This document shows positions 1 through 11,500 of a stretch of DNA of 64,000 nucleotides, piece after piece. The stretch comes from Euborellia annulipes (taxonomy: Eukaryota; Arthropoda; Insecta; Dermaptera; Anisolabididae), in the NCBI GenBank assembly GCA_023213315.1, contig JAKCPI010009525.1:248001-312000 (forward strand). The letters run 5' to 3'. The translations under genes and the position numbers were made by a program. Every line of letters starts with the position of its first letter. The first letter of the stretch is position 1. The notes below the pieces were generated by a model. That model searched no databases and was not told the DNA's origin. It was given only the letters and a program-made list of their open reading frames with translations.

Positions 1-378
1 TCCAACGCCTCCTTTAAAAATATTTAATCATATGACGCCTCCCCTCTCCCTCTCCCCCATTTTGTAAAATAATACCAAAACAAAAAATCCTAAAAAATAT
101 AAATTTATATTAAAGCGGAGTCAAAAAAAAATTCCAAGTCATATGCAGCCAAAATTATTGTGACGTTTCGGCCGGAGGCGAGAATAAATGAAATGAAAAT
201 TTTGAATGAAAAATTACTTTTTAATTTCACCTTCTCGCCTCCGGCCCTGAAGATGGCCTAGACTAGTGGTCTAAACGTCACAATAAAAGAAATAATTTTG
301 GCTTAGTTTGGAAAATTGCTCGCTGTGTCAAATATTCGCGCCTCCCCTTGGACTAGTTACGAGTTAGAGCTAGTTACG
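1..378. repeat. hAT-MITE debris with nested palindrome at window edge
   Basis: Bases 1-48 and about 300-351 are the reverse complement of the two flanks of the intact element at 29210-29490 (shared GGCGTCAT and GAGGCGCGAATATT segments). Between them, about 145-305 is a separate palindrome whose arms contain GTGACGTTT and AAACGTCAC and carry hammerhead-like half motifs (CTGAAGATGG, CGTTTCGG). Bases 361-378 end in TAGTTACGCCGCTG, matching the terminus of the hAT MITE at 4267-4437. No coding potential seen. Confidence 0.6.
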
Positions 379-379
379 C

Positions 380-835
380 CGCTGCGATTGATCTGTAACT
401 CAAAGGTAAAGCATTAGCTTCTGGCCAGGGCCGCAGACAGAAGGGGGCAGGAGGGACTATAAGCCCCGAGGCCCTCCGAGGGGGCCCGGGTTCGTTGCGC
501 TCCAAACATAAAATTCTAATTAAAAATAATCTTATTTGTTAAAATTTCAAATGAAAAATTCCAAAAAAAAAATTCCAACAAAAAATAATTTTCATGAAAT
601 TGTTTCCTTAGGGCCTGGGCCCTTTAAGCTCAAATCTTAAAATTATAGGTGTGGGGGGCCCGCATTATAATGTAGAATCGGGGCCCGTCAAGTCTCTCTG
701 CGGTCCTGCTTCTGGTGCTAGAGGTCGAGGGTTCACATCCCGTTCCGTCTCAGGTGAAAAACATTATTTAAATTATCACATTATTTAAATTTTTAGGCTA
801 CCAATCACTAGGGACGGGATCTCTAAATTTTTTTT
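380..835 (+). mobile_element. tRNA-headed SINE (family B), interrupted by a hAT MITE
   Basis: Removing the insertion at 426-708 joins a tRNA-like A box (about 388-412, AACTCAAAGGTAAAGC) to a B box (GGGTTCACATCCCG, about 727-742). The body follows, with a TACCAATCA segment and GGGACGGGATC near the 3' end. Related copies are at 33465-33605, 40355-40500, 44214-44330 and 59296-59445. Not a functional tRNA. Confidence 0.6.
426..708. mobile_element. hAT-type MITE
   Basis: Terminal inverted repeats CAGGGCCGCAGA (left) and TCTGCGGTCCTG (right). It is flanked by a near-perfect 8-bp duplication, CTTCTGGC (418-425) and CTTCTGGT (709-716). An 8-bp target duplication and CAG...CTG ends are characteristic of hAT elements. 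The interior is non-coding and GC-rich at the left. It splits a tRNA-headed SINE, so it is younger than that SINE. Confidence 0.8.
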
Positions 836-837
836 TT

Positions 838-980
838 TTTACCATAAACACTCACACTTTTTTTCTCATTCACACTCACACTCACACACACAGACTTTTC
901 GGCAACTCAGGCCATATAAAACTTTTTCGATATCCGATTATTGATTAATATACATATTTGGGGACCAGGCGTTCTTATTA
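838..980 (-). mobile_element. SINE family A fragment (3' part)
   Basis: Reads on the minus strand as the conserved 3' region of family A: a segment ending GGGTCC-like, the core GGCCTGAGTTGCCGAAAAG, TG-rich repeats, then poly-A (the poly-T at 830-840 on the plus strand). It is cut off at 980 where the CACTGAG element begins, so that element inserted into this SINE. Confidence 0.75.
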
Positions 981-1956
981 CACTGAGAAAAAAATTTGGT
1001 TTTGTCAACTAAATGAGTTTAGTTGAAATTTTATTTAGTTAAGACAACTAAATAATCTTACGACTATGAAATCGTAGTTGGGGCAACGAAAACAATTTCA
1101 TAGCGACAAATAAATGGTTTGGTTAAAACGATTTGACTAGGTCAATTACATTATTGTAACGGTAACAAAATTTCTTTGATCAATGCTACTAAATATTTAG
1201 TCAGGAGTCAACAATATCATTTGGTACCCACAAAAGATTTTATCATTATGACAACAAAATTATTTTGTTGCTACTAATAAACGGTTTAGTTGAAACGGTA
1301 TAATTGGAACAACTAAATTTTTGCAAAGATTACTAAATTATATTCATTGACGGCACTAAATATTTAGTAGGTAGTAGTAGTTTAGAGACAACAATATCAT
1401 TTAGTATCCACGAAAAACTTTATTCATTGAAACAAAAAATCATTTTGTAGTAAATTCGAAATTAATGCTGCTACTGTTAAAATTTTCTATATTAATTTTA
1501 CAAACAATTTTTTTCCCCAATGTTTTGGTAACAATTATTAAATTAAATACTTAATAATAAAATAATAATAAATAATTATTAAATTTAATATTATTTAATT
1601 CCAAATTTTAATTTTCCAAAATATTATTTTTATTTAATGAAATTTATTATTATTATTTATTATATTATTATTTATTTCTCAAGTAGAAAAACGGATTTTT
1701 TTCTTTAAAATTTTTCTAACGTCTTTTAACGACATTTATGTAAAATTGAAAAAATTGACCGTCTTTCGAATACAATTCAATTGGCTTGCTCCTCTCGCCC
1801 AGTAAAGTCGCCTTGCTAATTCATATTAATTTGCGTCCTGCAAAATAAACACGACAGCCCTTGTCGCTATTATTATTTCTTTTGTTACATTTACATTACC
1901 CTTATTTATTATAATTCTGATTGACAATTTTATTTTTTCATAAAAGTATTTAGATC

Positions 1957-3237
1957 ATGAATGACGAAATTGCATCAGTTTTACTGAAAGAGTGGAATTT
2001 GGAAAAACATTAAGAAGAATTCAAACGTAAGTACATAACGATATAATTATTAAAATTTTCCTTCTTTTTTATCATCTTTATTTTTTATAATTCATAAATA
2101 AGTCAGTAAATAGCGATTTTCTTCTTTCAGTCGAAACAATATTAAGAAATACTGAAAAGGGAAAAATTCTACTTGAATCTCGTCCGGCCGATAAAAAATT
2201 GCAGGATACGAATAGAGATTTTGTACCAGGTAGTTCGATTAATTGTAGCAAAAGTTATAAATGCCTATCCTAATAGCAGGTACAAAAGAATAATTTTGTT
2301 TTCGCCTTTTTATATTGTCATATTTTAAATTACTAATAATAAGTTAATTTCTTGTTTTTATAGAATCTGCAATGATGTATGGGATGGCCTAGGAAAGCAA
2401 ATAGTAGAACTATTTCCAGCCGAGCATCTCGACTGCTATTATATTCCAGCAATAGGTAAAACTAAATCAAAAGATAAGAAATCACACATATCAAAAAGGA
2501 AACGAAATCAAGGATAAGACCGACACCTCTCAACACCTCCAAAACTTATTAAAAACGACACCTTTAAACGAAGGTAAAAGTAATTTATATTAACTAATTT
2601 TTAACATTTGTTACTTTTAATATTGTCTATAGCCTTCGGGCCTTGATGTTAGGGTTAGCGTGCTGGCCTTGTATACCAAGAGTCGCGGGTTCGGACCCAG
2701 GCAGTCCGATGATTTTATTCAAGCCATTTGGATACAAAATGGCTTGATTAAAAATGCCTGACCCCCAAAAAAATATATATATATATATATATATATATTT
2801 TTTCCTATAACGGTTATCGTAAAAATCTCGAGTTGCCAAAAAGACTGTGTGCATGTATGTGTGTGAAAAAAGTGTGAATGTTTAAAAAAAAAATATTACT
2901 AACTTGTAAGCTTAATAATATATTTTCTTTTATTTATTTTAGATTCTCAAGTGGCTGTTCAATTATTATTATTGCCACATTATATCGCCCCTAAAAAGCT
3001 CCTAAAGGCGCAAAAGAAAATATATCGTTGTTCCATTGGAAGTGCAAAGGATTCTTCAATTTTTCGAGCTTCTAATTGTTTGACGTCTGCATAAATGATG
3101 CCTTGTACGCGACTACGTCTACCCTGGAAGCTATTGATATTTGTTTTAAGGCTTTTTTGTTTTTGGATTTCTCTTATCCATTTGACAGCGAACACATCTG
3201 GACAATCATTCAAAGCATAATATACATTTTTGTGTAA
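1957..3237 (+). pseudogene. decayed spliced gene of the CACTGAG element (SAM-like N-terminus)
   Basis: Four exon-like blocks fit together. Block 1 (1957-2026) starts MNDEIASVLLKEWNLEK, then an in-frame TAA, and ends at a GTAAGT donor. Block 2 (2131-2279) follows a TTCTTTCAG acceptor; it holds ILRNTEKGKILLESRPADKK and has a frameshift near 2220. Block 3 (2364-2455, or to 2573) completes an Arg codon across the intron and encodes VWDGLGKQIVELFPAEHL then YYIP; a TAA lies beyond. Block 4 (2943-3237) ends in FKAFLFLDFSYPFDSEHIW then TIIQSII and a stop. The LKEWNLEKY-like start resembles a SAM domain. From memory, the C-terminus resembles a family of uncharacterised multicopy arthropod proteins; this is not database-checked. 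At least two stops and one frameshift make it non-functional. Confidence 0.6.
2632..2893 (+). mobile_element. SINE family A, near full length
   Basis: tRNA-like head (GTTAGCGTGCTGGCC; B box GGTTCGGACCC), the family hairpin (AAGCCATTTGGATAC...AAATGGCTT), an (AT)n run at about 2773-2799, the GAGTTGCCAAAAAGACT core, TG-rich stretch and poly-A. It lies in the intron between blocks 3 and 4 of the CACTGAG element's gene. Confidence 0.85.
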
Positions 3238-3470
3238 CAAAAGTACAAAATAAAAATTAATTTTACATTTATTTAAAAAAATTGCTTTATTTTTTATACC
3301 TAAAAATTTTCATGTATGAATATCGTACTTGTTAGATATAAGTTGATCTTCGTACATCTCATAATCAAGAAAAGTTGTAAATTTTTTGTTGATATAAGTA
3401 AATCAATTTAAATCTTGTTTTGATTAATAAAGATATACATAAAATTTACAACTTTTATTGAGTATAGATG

Positions 3471-3684
3471 TACAGTGAGTGACAATATTAAGTCCCATCC
3501 ATGCGTTTTACACTTGTGATTATTTCATTGTTTTTAAAAAACTATTATATATTTTTTAATGGAAACTTTCATGGTTCAAACCTAGAAAATTTTCAATCAA
3601 GATTTTTCTTTTCCTTTATAAAAAAAATGAAATAATCATAAGTAAAAAACGCATGGGTGGGACTTAATATTGACCCTCACTGTA
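3471..3684. mobile_element. mariner-type MITE (TACAGTGAG ends)
   Basis: Inverted ends TACAGTGAGTGACAATATTA and its near-complement at 3660-3684, sharing AAGTCCCA-CCATGCGTTTT. TA is included at each terminus as in Tc1/mariner insertions. A relative with the same terminus is at 17715-17948. No coding capacity. Confidence 0.75.
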
Positions 3685-4266
3685 CAGAGTGTATAGATAC
3701 GCGATACCCATAATATATGAAGCAATAACTATGGAATTGTGGCAACCATATAAATAAATAAGCTTAAAAAAATGGTTTCATAGTCACAACCAAATAATAT
3801 ACGGGCAAATACTTATTTACTTAAATGATAACTAAATATTTATTAGCCTTTAGTAACTATGCAATGGCGGCAAGCACGTAGTTGAATACGCTTTAAGAAC
3901 TAACTATTTACCACAACCAAAAGCATATGATACAGATAATTATTTGTTTACTTAAGATAAAATCATTTTATATAGTCACAACTAAATATCTTGGTAGAAA
4001 TTCAATAATATATCTAGTTGAGTAAATTAAAAAAATTGTGGTGACAATTATTTTTTTTTAATAAAGTCCACTAAATATTGTGTGATCTTAAGATAAATTT
4101 AGTAATCGCAAGTAAATAATTTAATGAACGGACAATAAAATATTTGGTTGCCGCAACATTTTATAAGGTCAAAACTGGGCAATCGTATTATTTAGTTGCC
4201 ACAACTAAATTTTTTTTGACAAAACCAAATTTTTTTCTCAGTGTAGGACCTCTTGTGGTTTAGAGG

Positions 4267-4437
4267 CAGTAGCGTAACTAGGTGGGGGCGAGGGGGGCGC
4301 CCCCCCGTCCCAGGCGCATCAAGCCCTTGGCGCCCCTCGAAACCGGCATAGGCGCCCTAAGGCCTACGAAGCCCCCTGAAATATCAGCGCCCTAGTTGAG
4401 CTTCCCCCCCCGCCCTCAAAGGCTGGTTACGCCGCTG
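4267..4437. mobile_element. hAT-type MITE with perfect 8-bp duplication
   Basis: Terminal repeats CAGTAGCGTAACTAG and CTGGTTACGCCGCTG. TTTAGAGG is duplicated exactly at 4259-4266 and 4438-4445. The interior is G/C-homopolymer rich (GGGGGGCGCCCCCCC). The same family ends occur at 361-378 and flank 14472-15518. Confidence 0.85.
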
Positions 4438-4539
4438 TTTAGAGGCTATATGTGCATACATTTGAATAAGATATTAGAATTCAAAATACCTCGATTCGAA
4501 CTTAACTAGACACAGATATATAATGTGTAACAAGATTGT

Positions 4540-4722
4540 ATGTTTTTTGTTGGTAAGGCCAAGCGCCCCATGGGCCCGGGAATCAAAAGCAGAATCTCCA
4601 ATCTTTTCGGGACGTCGTGCAATGGATATAACACCGATGCCTCTAAAAGACTAGAGGTCCTGGGTTCAATTCCCGGGAGCCATAGGCAGCTTGGCCTCAC
4701 CAACAAAAACATAGTCCACAGC
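4540..4722 (+). mobile_element. tRNA-headed SINE (family E)
   Basis: tRNA-like region with A box near TGCAATGGATATAAC and B box GGGTTCAATTCCCGG (about 4660-4677). The short tail CAGCTTGGCCTCACCAAC is shared with the copies at 54280-54350 and 54500-54620. It sits inside a longer repeat whose body (4723-4860) recurs at 34127-34240. Not a functional tRNA: the acceptor stem does not close cleanly. Confidence 0.6.
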
Positions 4723-4861
4723 ACGACATTCGGGTATATGAACTCAGTTGGAAAGCAAATTTAGTCATCGGGAGGAATGGACCCAGATTTGGCGCCACAA
4801 ATTCCTCCGTCAACCTGGTGCAATCCAGTTGGAATATTTGAGACGACCTCAATTTTAACTA

Positions 4862-5108
4862 ATTTATAAATAAGAAATTATATATATAAATAATATTTAA
4901 GATATTATATATATCGCGTAGATAAGCCGCGAAACGGAAATTTATATAATTAGATATTACTTCATGTACCCATGTACATGTAATTAGATATTACTTCATG
5001 TACCCATTTACATGAAGTAATATCTAATTATATAAATTTCCGTTTCGCTGCTTATCTACGCGATATATATAATATCTTAAATATTATATATAATTTCTTA
5101 TTTATAAA
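4862..5108. repeat. palindromic (foldback) MITE
   Basis: The left arm (4862-4970) and right arm (about 5004-5108) are near-perfect inverted copies, sharing ATCGCGTAGATAAGC and GAAACGGAAATTTATAT, around a short centre with ACATGAAGTAATATC repeats. A single arm of the same family is at 10380-10475 and diverged arms flank 34240-34492. Non-coding. Confidence 0.8.
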
Positions 5109-5383
5109 AATATAGTGTTGATAAATTTAAAGATTATGTATGAAAGGACCAGATTAAAATACTGTATCAGATTTTAAAAAAAAGCAGAACTATTCTTTTT
5201 TTTAATGAAAAGATTAAAAATGTGAGCTATATTTAGGGATTTACAAAGCAAGTACTTCCTTTAACAAAAAGTTCTCTCTAGTCTGTTTCTATTTATTATT
5301 AAAACTAAAAAAACAACCTCCACTCTCTGCTTATTATTTAATTTATTTCTCGGGTCTTGATTAAATTTTATTTGTATACTCAC

Positions 5384-5529
5384 CACTCTTCCAACATCCA
5401 TGTATTCTGGCGTACGAATTGAACCTGTTGTGTACAATTGGACAACACTGTGAATGAGGAACACACTATAGCTGAGTCGACTGAGAGGGACAATTAAAGC
5501 CCAATCCAGAACATGCTGAATCGATACGC
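5384..5529 (-). CDS. NRF-like gene, exon 11
   Basis: Acceptor TTTTTATAG, donor GTG|GTGAGT (phase 0). Encodes VSIQHVLDWALIVPLSRLSY then SVFLIHSVVQLYTTGS and EYMDVGRV. The W..(F/L)VPLSRLSY..(Y/F)L(I/V)H motif is the penultimate conserved block of the family. The next exon (last membrane span) was not found between 5383 and 1. Confidence 0.88.
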
Positions 5530-8500
5530 CTATAAAAAGAAGAGGAAATTGTTAATTTTATAAAATTAGTTATTTTTTCTTTTAATATAAAATGTGTATC
5601 AATAATTGTAAATCATTTAGTTGGAAATTAGTTGAAATTAAAAAAAAAAAAATAATTATTGATCAGGATTCGATTTGAACGTAGACCTCAAAACCTCAAG
5701 TTAATTTATTTTTTTCCCTTTTTGATGAATCGGAATTTATTTAAAGTTTCTATTTTTCATTTAAAGATTAAAGATACGTTATATAATTTATATAAACTTA
5801 GTTATTAACAAGTTTTTCTTCAACATTTTTTTTTTTTTTATGATAATATATACAATACCAAGAGCGACCCTAGGATTTCATTTCGGTGCGTGAGCTAAAT
5901 CCCCTCATCTCATTCTTAACTCCATTTTTTTTATTTACAATAATTTTTTAATAACATTAAGATAAATTTCAATTTAGTTTTATTAAAAAAAATAACTTGC
6001 CAGCATTTTTAGTAGAGGCCACAAAAATTACCCAGCAAAGACCAGCGCACCAAGGGAATCGATGCCCAGCTGCATAAATTGCAGCCGACCATTGAGGCAA
6101 TTGCCACTCTGGTTGATAGAAAGGAACCAGAGCAAATAAAGGGCCACACATGCACAAAATGGTGGCACCCCATCCAAAATAAATTCGTAGGCGAGTTAAT
6201 TGCAAACGTTGAGGTGCAATATCCTGTTGATGAACAAACCATGCAGCGACTGCGCCGATGATGTACGGAATGGCTCGTGTATGAGATGGAATATACGTGA
6301 CCCGAAAAGTTTCGTCGGCATTTAAGTCATTAATTATACTAAAAAAAAAAATCAGAGAGGAAGCAAACGGAATTAACAGCATGTATATAAACATTTTCCT
6401 CCCCCCTCCCCATTCCCATAGCCGAGAGGATAGAAAGAGTGAGAATCGTCAATATTGATAACCTCAAAAGCATTATGCAAAAAAAAAAATAATATTATAC
6501 AACAATAGGAGATATATGGCATGCAGCCAGCCAGATAGGGAGCCTCGATTAAATTAAACTCCTTTTTCGCAAAACGTTTCGGCTAATGTAATTATGCCAT
6601 CTTCAGTTGCATTGGCTAAACAAAAAATTATTTACATTGACGTTATTTAGCTAAATAAATAAATTTTTTTTTTAAGACTTACAGTTTTTTTAGCAAATAG
6701 AGTTGTTAATAGTCGGTTCATAAGCTCACTAATTATACAATAGCCTATGTATGTGGATGAAACGATACTACTGAGGTATCGATACTTTTACCCGATACCG
6801 TAATCAGGGGCGTAGGGAGACAATTGGGGGCCTGGGGCTTCTCTAGAAGAGGGGGACCTATAAACATTTTGTACCAGAAATATATTGATTTTTTTTTTTT
6901 TGGGGGGGGGAGGGGCGAACTCATTTTTAAATATCCCAACAAACCATTCCACTTATTTCTATTGTAAATAAGTACAAATTTACGAAATAAATTGTAAATT
7001 TTATTAACTTGACATTTCGAAATTCTCTTCGCTAACAGTCGCATCATATGTATTTATTTCAAAAATTTGATGTCGAGATTTTGTCCTCTCCTAATTGAAT
7101 ATCTACAGCCATCAAACTCAACAATTTATATTTAAGTTCGCTACCCCCATGGGACGAGACACGAAGCTTTTGAACAAAATCAGCCAAAGAATACTAGTAC
7201 TTTACTGATGTACTTTTTTTCGATTTACTCAAAATTCGCTCTAACGACTCTAAAATTTTTTTTTTTTAATTTATTTTTTAGCTAAATAACGACCATATAA
7301 ATAAAATTTATTACGAAAAAACCACCAAAATATTTTGCAGTATTCTATATTATATATATTTTCGTCTTATTTTACACGAATATACCCTCCGCATCTCTCA
7401 AACTGAACAATTAATTCATAGTAAAAGAATAATAAATAATTATTGAATATGTTTTTACTATTTAATATAAATATCCTTACTTTGTGAATGACATGAGGTT
7501 CGGATAAAGATTTCTTACGAGGGTGGTGAAAAAAAGTGCGGATGCCGAGCCTAAAGAGAGAAGACCAGCGATGATAAAACCAAGACGAGGCCGATGATAC
7601 AAAGCCACAATCACCAGAGGAGAGATCAGGAAGAAATGGAGATCACAAGCCAAATGCCAAGACTGAAACATACACTGAAAAAAAAAACTTTATTATTAAA
7701 ATTAATTATATATATTTTTTTCTTTTTACTAGGGTATATTTAAAAGAAAATACAAATTGAATTTACAGCATTTTTATCATAAAGGAATTTTTCATGCTTG
7801 TAATACTGTCCTTTTTTTTTTCTTTGCAAAGAAAATCTTATCATATCTCATTTCGTCCCCTTTACTTTTTTTTCTTCTTTAATAATAAAAGAATAAAATT
7901 TCTTTACGTTTTCTTTTATCTCTATAATACGAGTGTTTCTAATAAAGATAATTTTTTTTTTTTCAAGAAATGTAATACATTTAGCAATTTGATCTTTCAT
8001 AAAACAAAATAATTATTTTTCTTATTTAAAAAAATACTTTTCTCATACAAAAAAAATTAATAATTATAAATGAAGAAAAAGGCTGAGTTCATATCTCACA
8101 AAAAATGTGTTCAATTACAATTTAATTGGAGGGACCGAAAAAAAGGATAGCAGGTCAATTATATAGAGCATCCAACAATGCCAGTGACGTCATTTAATTT
8201 TAATTTTTTTTTTTTTAACATTCACACTTTTTTCTCATTCACACTCACATCACACCTCTTCACACAGTCTTTTCGGCAACTTAGGCCATTTAAGACTTTA
8301 AACGATATCCGTTAATGATTATTATACATATTGGGGTCCAGGCATTTTTATTTAAGTCATTTGGTATCCAAATGCCTTAAATAAAATTATCGGACTGCCT
8401 GGGGTCCGAACCCGCGACGTTCGGTATAGAAGGTAGACACGCTACCAACTACTCCAAGCCCCGTGGGCTAATTTTAATTTATGTATGTAAATAAAATATG

Positions 8501-11500
8501 GATGTATTATATATGTGAACACAATTGTTGTCCCTCATTACCCAATTTTAATTTCATTTCATTTCTGAGATTTATAGAAATTTTCAAAAATTAAAATCTC
8601 ATTTATCTCTGAATAATCGGAATGTGGCATAGGATTAAATGACTCCAAGTCATTCATATACTGTATATAGAATATATCACTGGCTTTTGAAGTTTAACAA
8701 GATTTCTTACCAAATTGGGTGTATTAACATAGTTATTGATGTAAAGAAGATTGGTCCACCAGTTCGTAGAACAACGTAATTTCTCTCTAGTAACTCGTGC
8801 CTTCCACAGAGGTCCTGAGCCTAAGAGATCCAGGATAGTGGCATGAAAACCGACAATGATCATATAGACAGGCGTCAACCTAAACAAATTCGAATTAGAA
8901 ATATAGACTAGGTTTAGTGAAATTTTTATTAAAAATTAAGCTATATTAAAATTAACGTAAGTTATTTTAGTAATCATTCTTCCATTGAATTGATTTTTCA
9001 ACAAAATATCCCTCTTTGGGGAAACAAGACACTTATTTTTCAAGTGTTACAAACAACCAAGTCAGATATTTCCAAGTTAATAAAATAATAATAAAGTAAT
9101 ATAATAAAATAAAATTAAATTGTATTTTTTTAAATCATTTGTAAATATTTTAATGTAATAAATCTACTAACTTACTGGATATTCAAAGTCCCTAGACAAT
9201 AGACATCCAAACTATCTTTCATGAAAAGAAATTGTATAAGTAGCAGGCACACTCGATCAGTGGCGCCTCACTTGAACGCTGAGTTAACTAATCTACTTTA
9301 TAGCTGTATTTAGAATTATTATGTTATAAGGCGATTCCTGAAAATTTTTGTTGTTTTATTTCTCCCGTCATATCAACAATAAATTTGACTCAATGTAGTA
9401 TCAATTTTTATGGAAATAAATATATTGAAACATCTCACCTAGTGTTTTTGATTAATATTAATTAATTTTTCCTAATTATAGTATTTCGATTAGAGCCAAC
9501 GTCTACTTCACCCCCTGGTTGTGCTACTGGTTGAAGTCAGACCTCTTTCTATTATCTGCTAGGCAAATTTCTTTAGTCATCGCTCACTACACTTAGAAAT
9601 GAATATTATCTACTGAATGACACAGTACTACAGCCGACGAATAAAGAGAAAAAAATATCTAAAAATTCTTAAAAATAGTTAATAATCTATAAATATTTGA
9701 GAAGCTTACCTTACAAGCCTATGTAAAAGTGATTTCCAAAATTGAAATCTTTTATTTTGTATATCTTTGATCATGATGCGTCCAGTTAAAAAACCACTTA
9801 TAAAAAAGAAAGTGTCGACCATAAATACTGGAGCTGACATTATAAAGGCAATGAGAGGATTGCGTCCACCCTAAGAAAAAGAAAATTTATTTATTTATTT
9901 TTATCTTCTGGCATACACATATACAATATGATATGATATTCTTTTTAACTCTATTGGATATCGTTCATTATATTATATGAAACAATTGTCAGATAATTTA
10001 ATTTAAATAAACCTTTGGCACTCTTTTATAACAATTTTTGTTTACTCTACGAAGTAAGAAGATTTATAATTAATATCAGCCGGGGGGGGGGGGCTGGCAA
10101 CGGGGAAGAGCAACAGTCCCCACAATCGTTGCAGTTAAGCGATATGAAAGTTCGGGATTGGTGACCCCATGCAATCAATCAGCGGGTGGAAAGTCTCTCG
10201 GAAGCCATCGGTATAATTTAATCAAAATTTATATAATAAAAGTCATACCCCTAAATGGCCTCAGTGGCCGAAAAGGGTAAAAAATAACAATACCTTGATT
10301 TTTTTTTAATACTTGATTTTTAAATATTATGATAGTAGAGCAGGTATATTTTTACAAATTTTACAAAAATAATCTAATTTTATAAATCTCCGTTTCGCGG
10401 CTTACCTACGCGATGTATATAATATCTTAAATATTATATATAATTTCTTATTTATAAAAAATAATACATTATAAAAATATGTTTTGTGCTTTCTATTAGG
10501 ATAAATGATCAATTCCATAAAAAACTTAGATCGAGATATCACAATTTTTTTTTATTTGAAATTCCTATCGGGATCCCCGTTTATTTGCCCGAGGTGCTTT
10601 CGTGTACGAAGACACACACCTCAAACCCAACCGGCCTCTGGCCGTAGCCATCTACCGGCACCCCGTGAAGTTACATCATTTCCTATCTCTAGCTCCTCCT
10701 CCTGCTTTCGTCTCTAACTAGTGAACTAATCCTTATTTCTGGTTCCAACCGGCTCCTTATATTCAACCTCTTCTATGCTATGGAAGATGTCCTAGTTGAG
10801 GAGGGACTCCCTCAGCACCGGCGTGTAGCCTACTCCTTTCGAAGAATGCATCACTGAGAGGGAACCTTCTTTACGTCCCTTCCACAGGACGGGATGTCAC
10901 AGCAACTCCCTCTCCTCGTAGAGTTGCCTGAGGGCTATTGTGGTAAGATCCTATATTCCAATCCAGGGCTTGCTTGAGGATTTGTTTACATTAAATAAAT
11001 ATTTTTATTTAATGAAAAATCCCGCACGCCAAGGATTTGAACAGGGATCTTCTTTGCAGAAGCTGACACCCTAGCTCACTACACCAGCAAGCCCCCGAGA
11101 TATCACAATAAAACATTTTTTTAATATCTCATTAATAAATTAAAGTTTCTTATTATCTAAATTTATTTTAAATACCTCTTCAAAGAAGTCATTAAAATAA
11201 GGACTCCCCGAGGCTGCAATAAAATGATGGCCCATAAGGATAAAGATCATAGAGACGAATCGAAGCACATGAAGCGACACAACTTCTCGTTTTGAGTCCA
11301 CTCGATTTAATAATACAAAATTCTTTCTTGCCGAGAAACAATGGAGAAATTTCCCGAATACTCCTAAAATAAATATTATTTCACTATACAAAAAAATATC
11401 TTATCTAAACAGTTTAAAATATATTATATTATTATATTTATATTCAATTAAATTTTTCCATTTGGCTGATAAACAGATCCTCTGAACACTGTATTGTTAG

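Larger units (their letters stand above)
981..4243 (+). mobile_element. 3.26-kb TIR element with CACTGAG termini carrying a SAM-like gene relic
   Basis: The first 28 bases (CACTGAGA7TTTGGTTTTGTCAA) are exactly inverted at the right end. TA flanks both sides (979-980, 4244-4245), a 2-bp target duplication. The subterminal 300-500 bp on each side carry many copies of AACTAAAT/ATTTAGTTG, a usual arrangement of transposase binding sites. Inside are a decayed spliced gene (1957-3237), a SINE (2632-2893) and a small MITE (3471-3684), so it is old. CACTG ends recall CACTA/Chapaev elements, but the TA duplication and cargo do not fit neatly and no DDE/D transposase was seen. It may be non-autonomous. 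Superfamily is unassigned. Confidence 0.75.

Noticed and set aside
2980..3240. Minus-strand open frame of 86 codons opposite block 4 of the CACTGAG gene
   Set aside because: The plus strand reads FKAFLFLDFSYPFDSEHIW in agreement with the rest of that gene; the minus frame matches no family.
4606..4680. Candidate tRNA with GGGTTCAATTCCCGG
   Set aside because: Has a SINE tail found at two other loci and an anticodon arm that does not close.
9256..9530. Possible hAT element with CAGTGGCGCC...GCTACTG ends
   Set aside because: Ends pair poorly and there is no target duplication.
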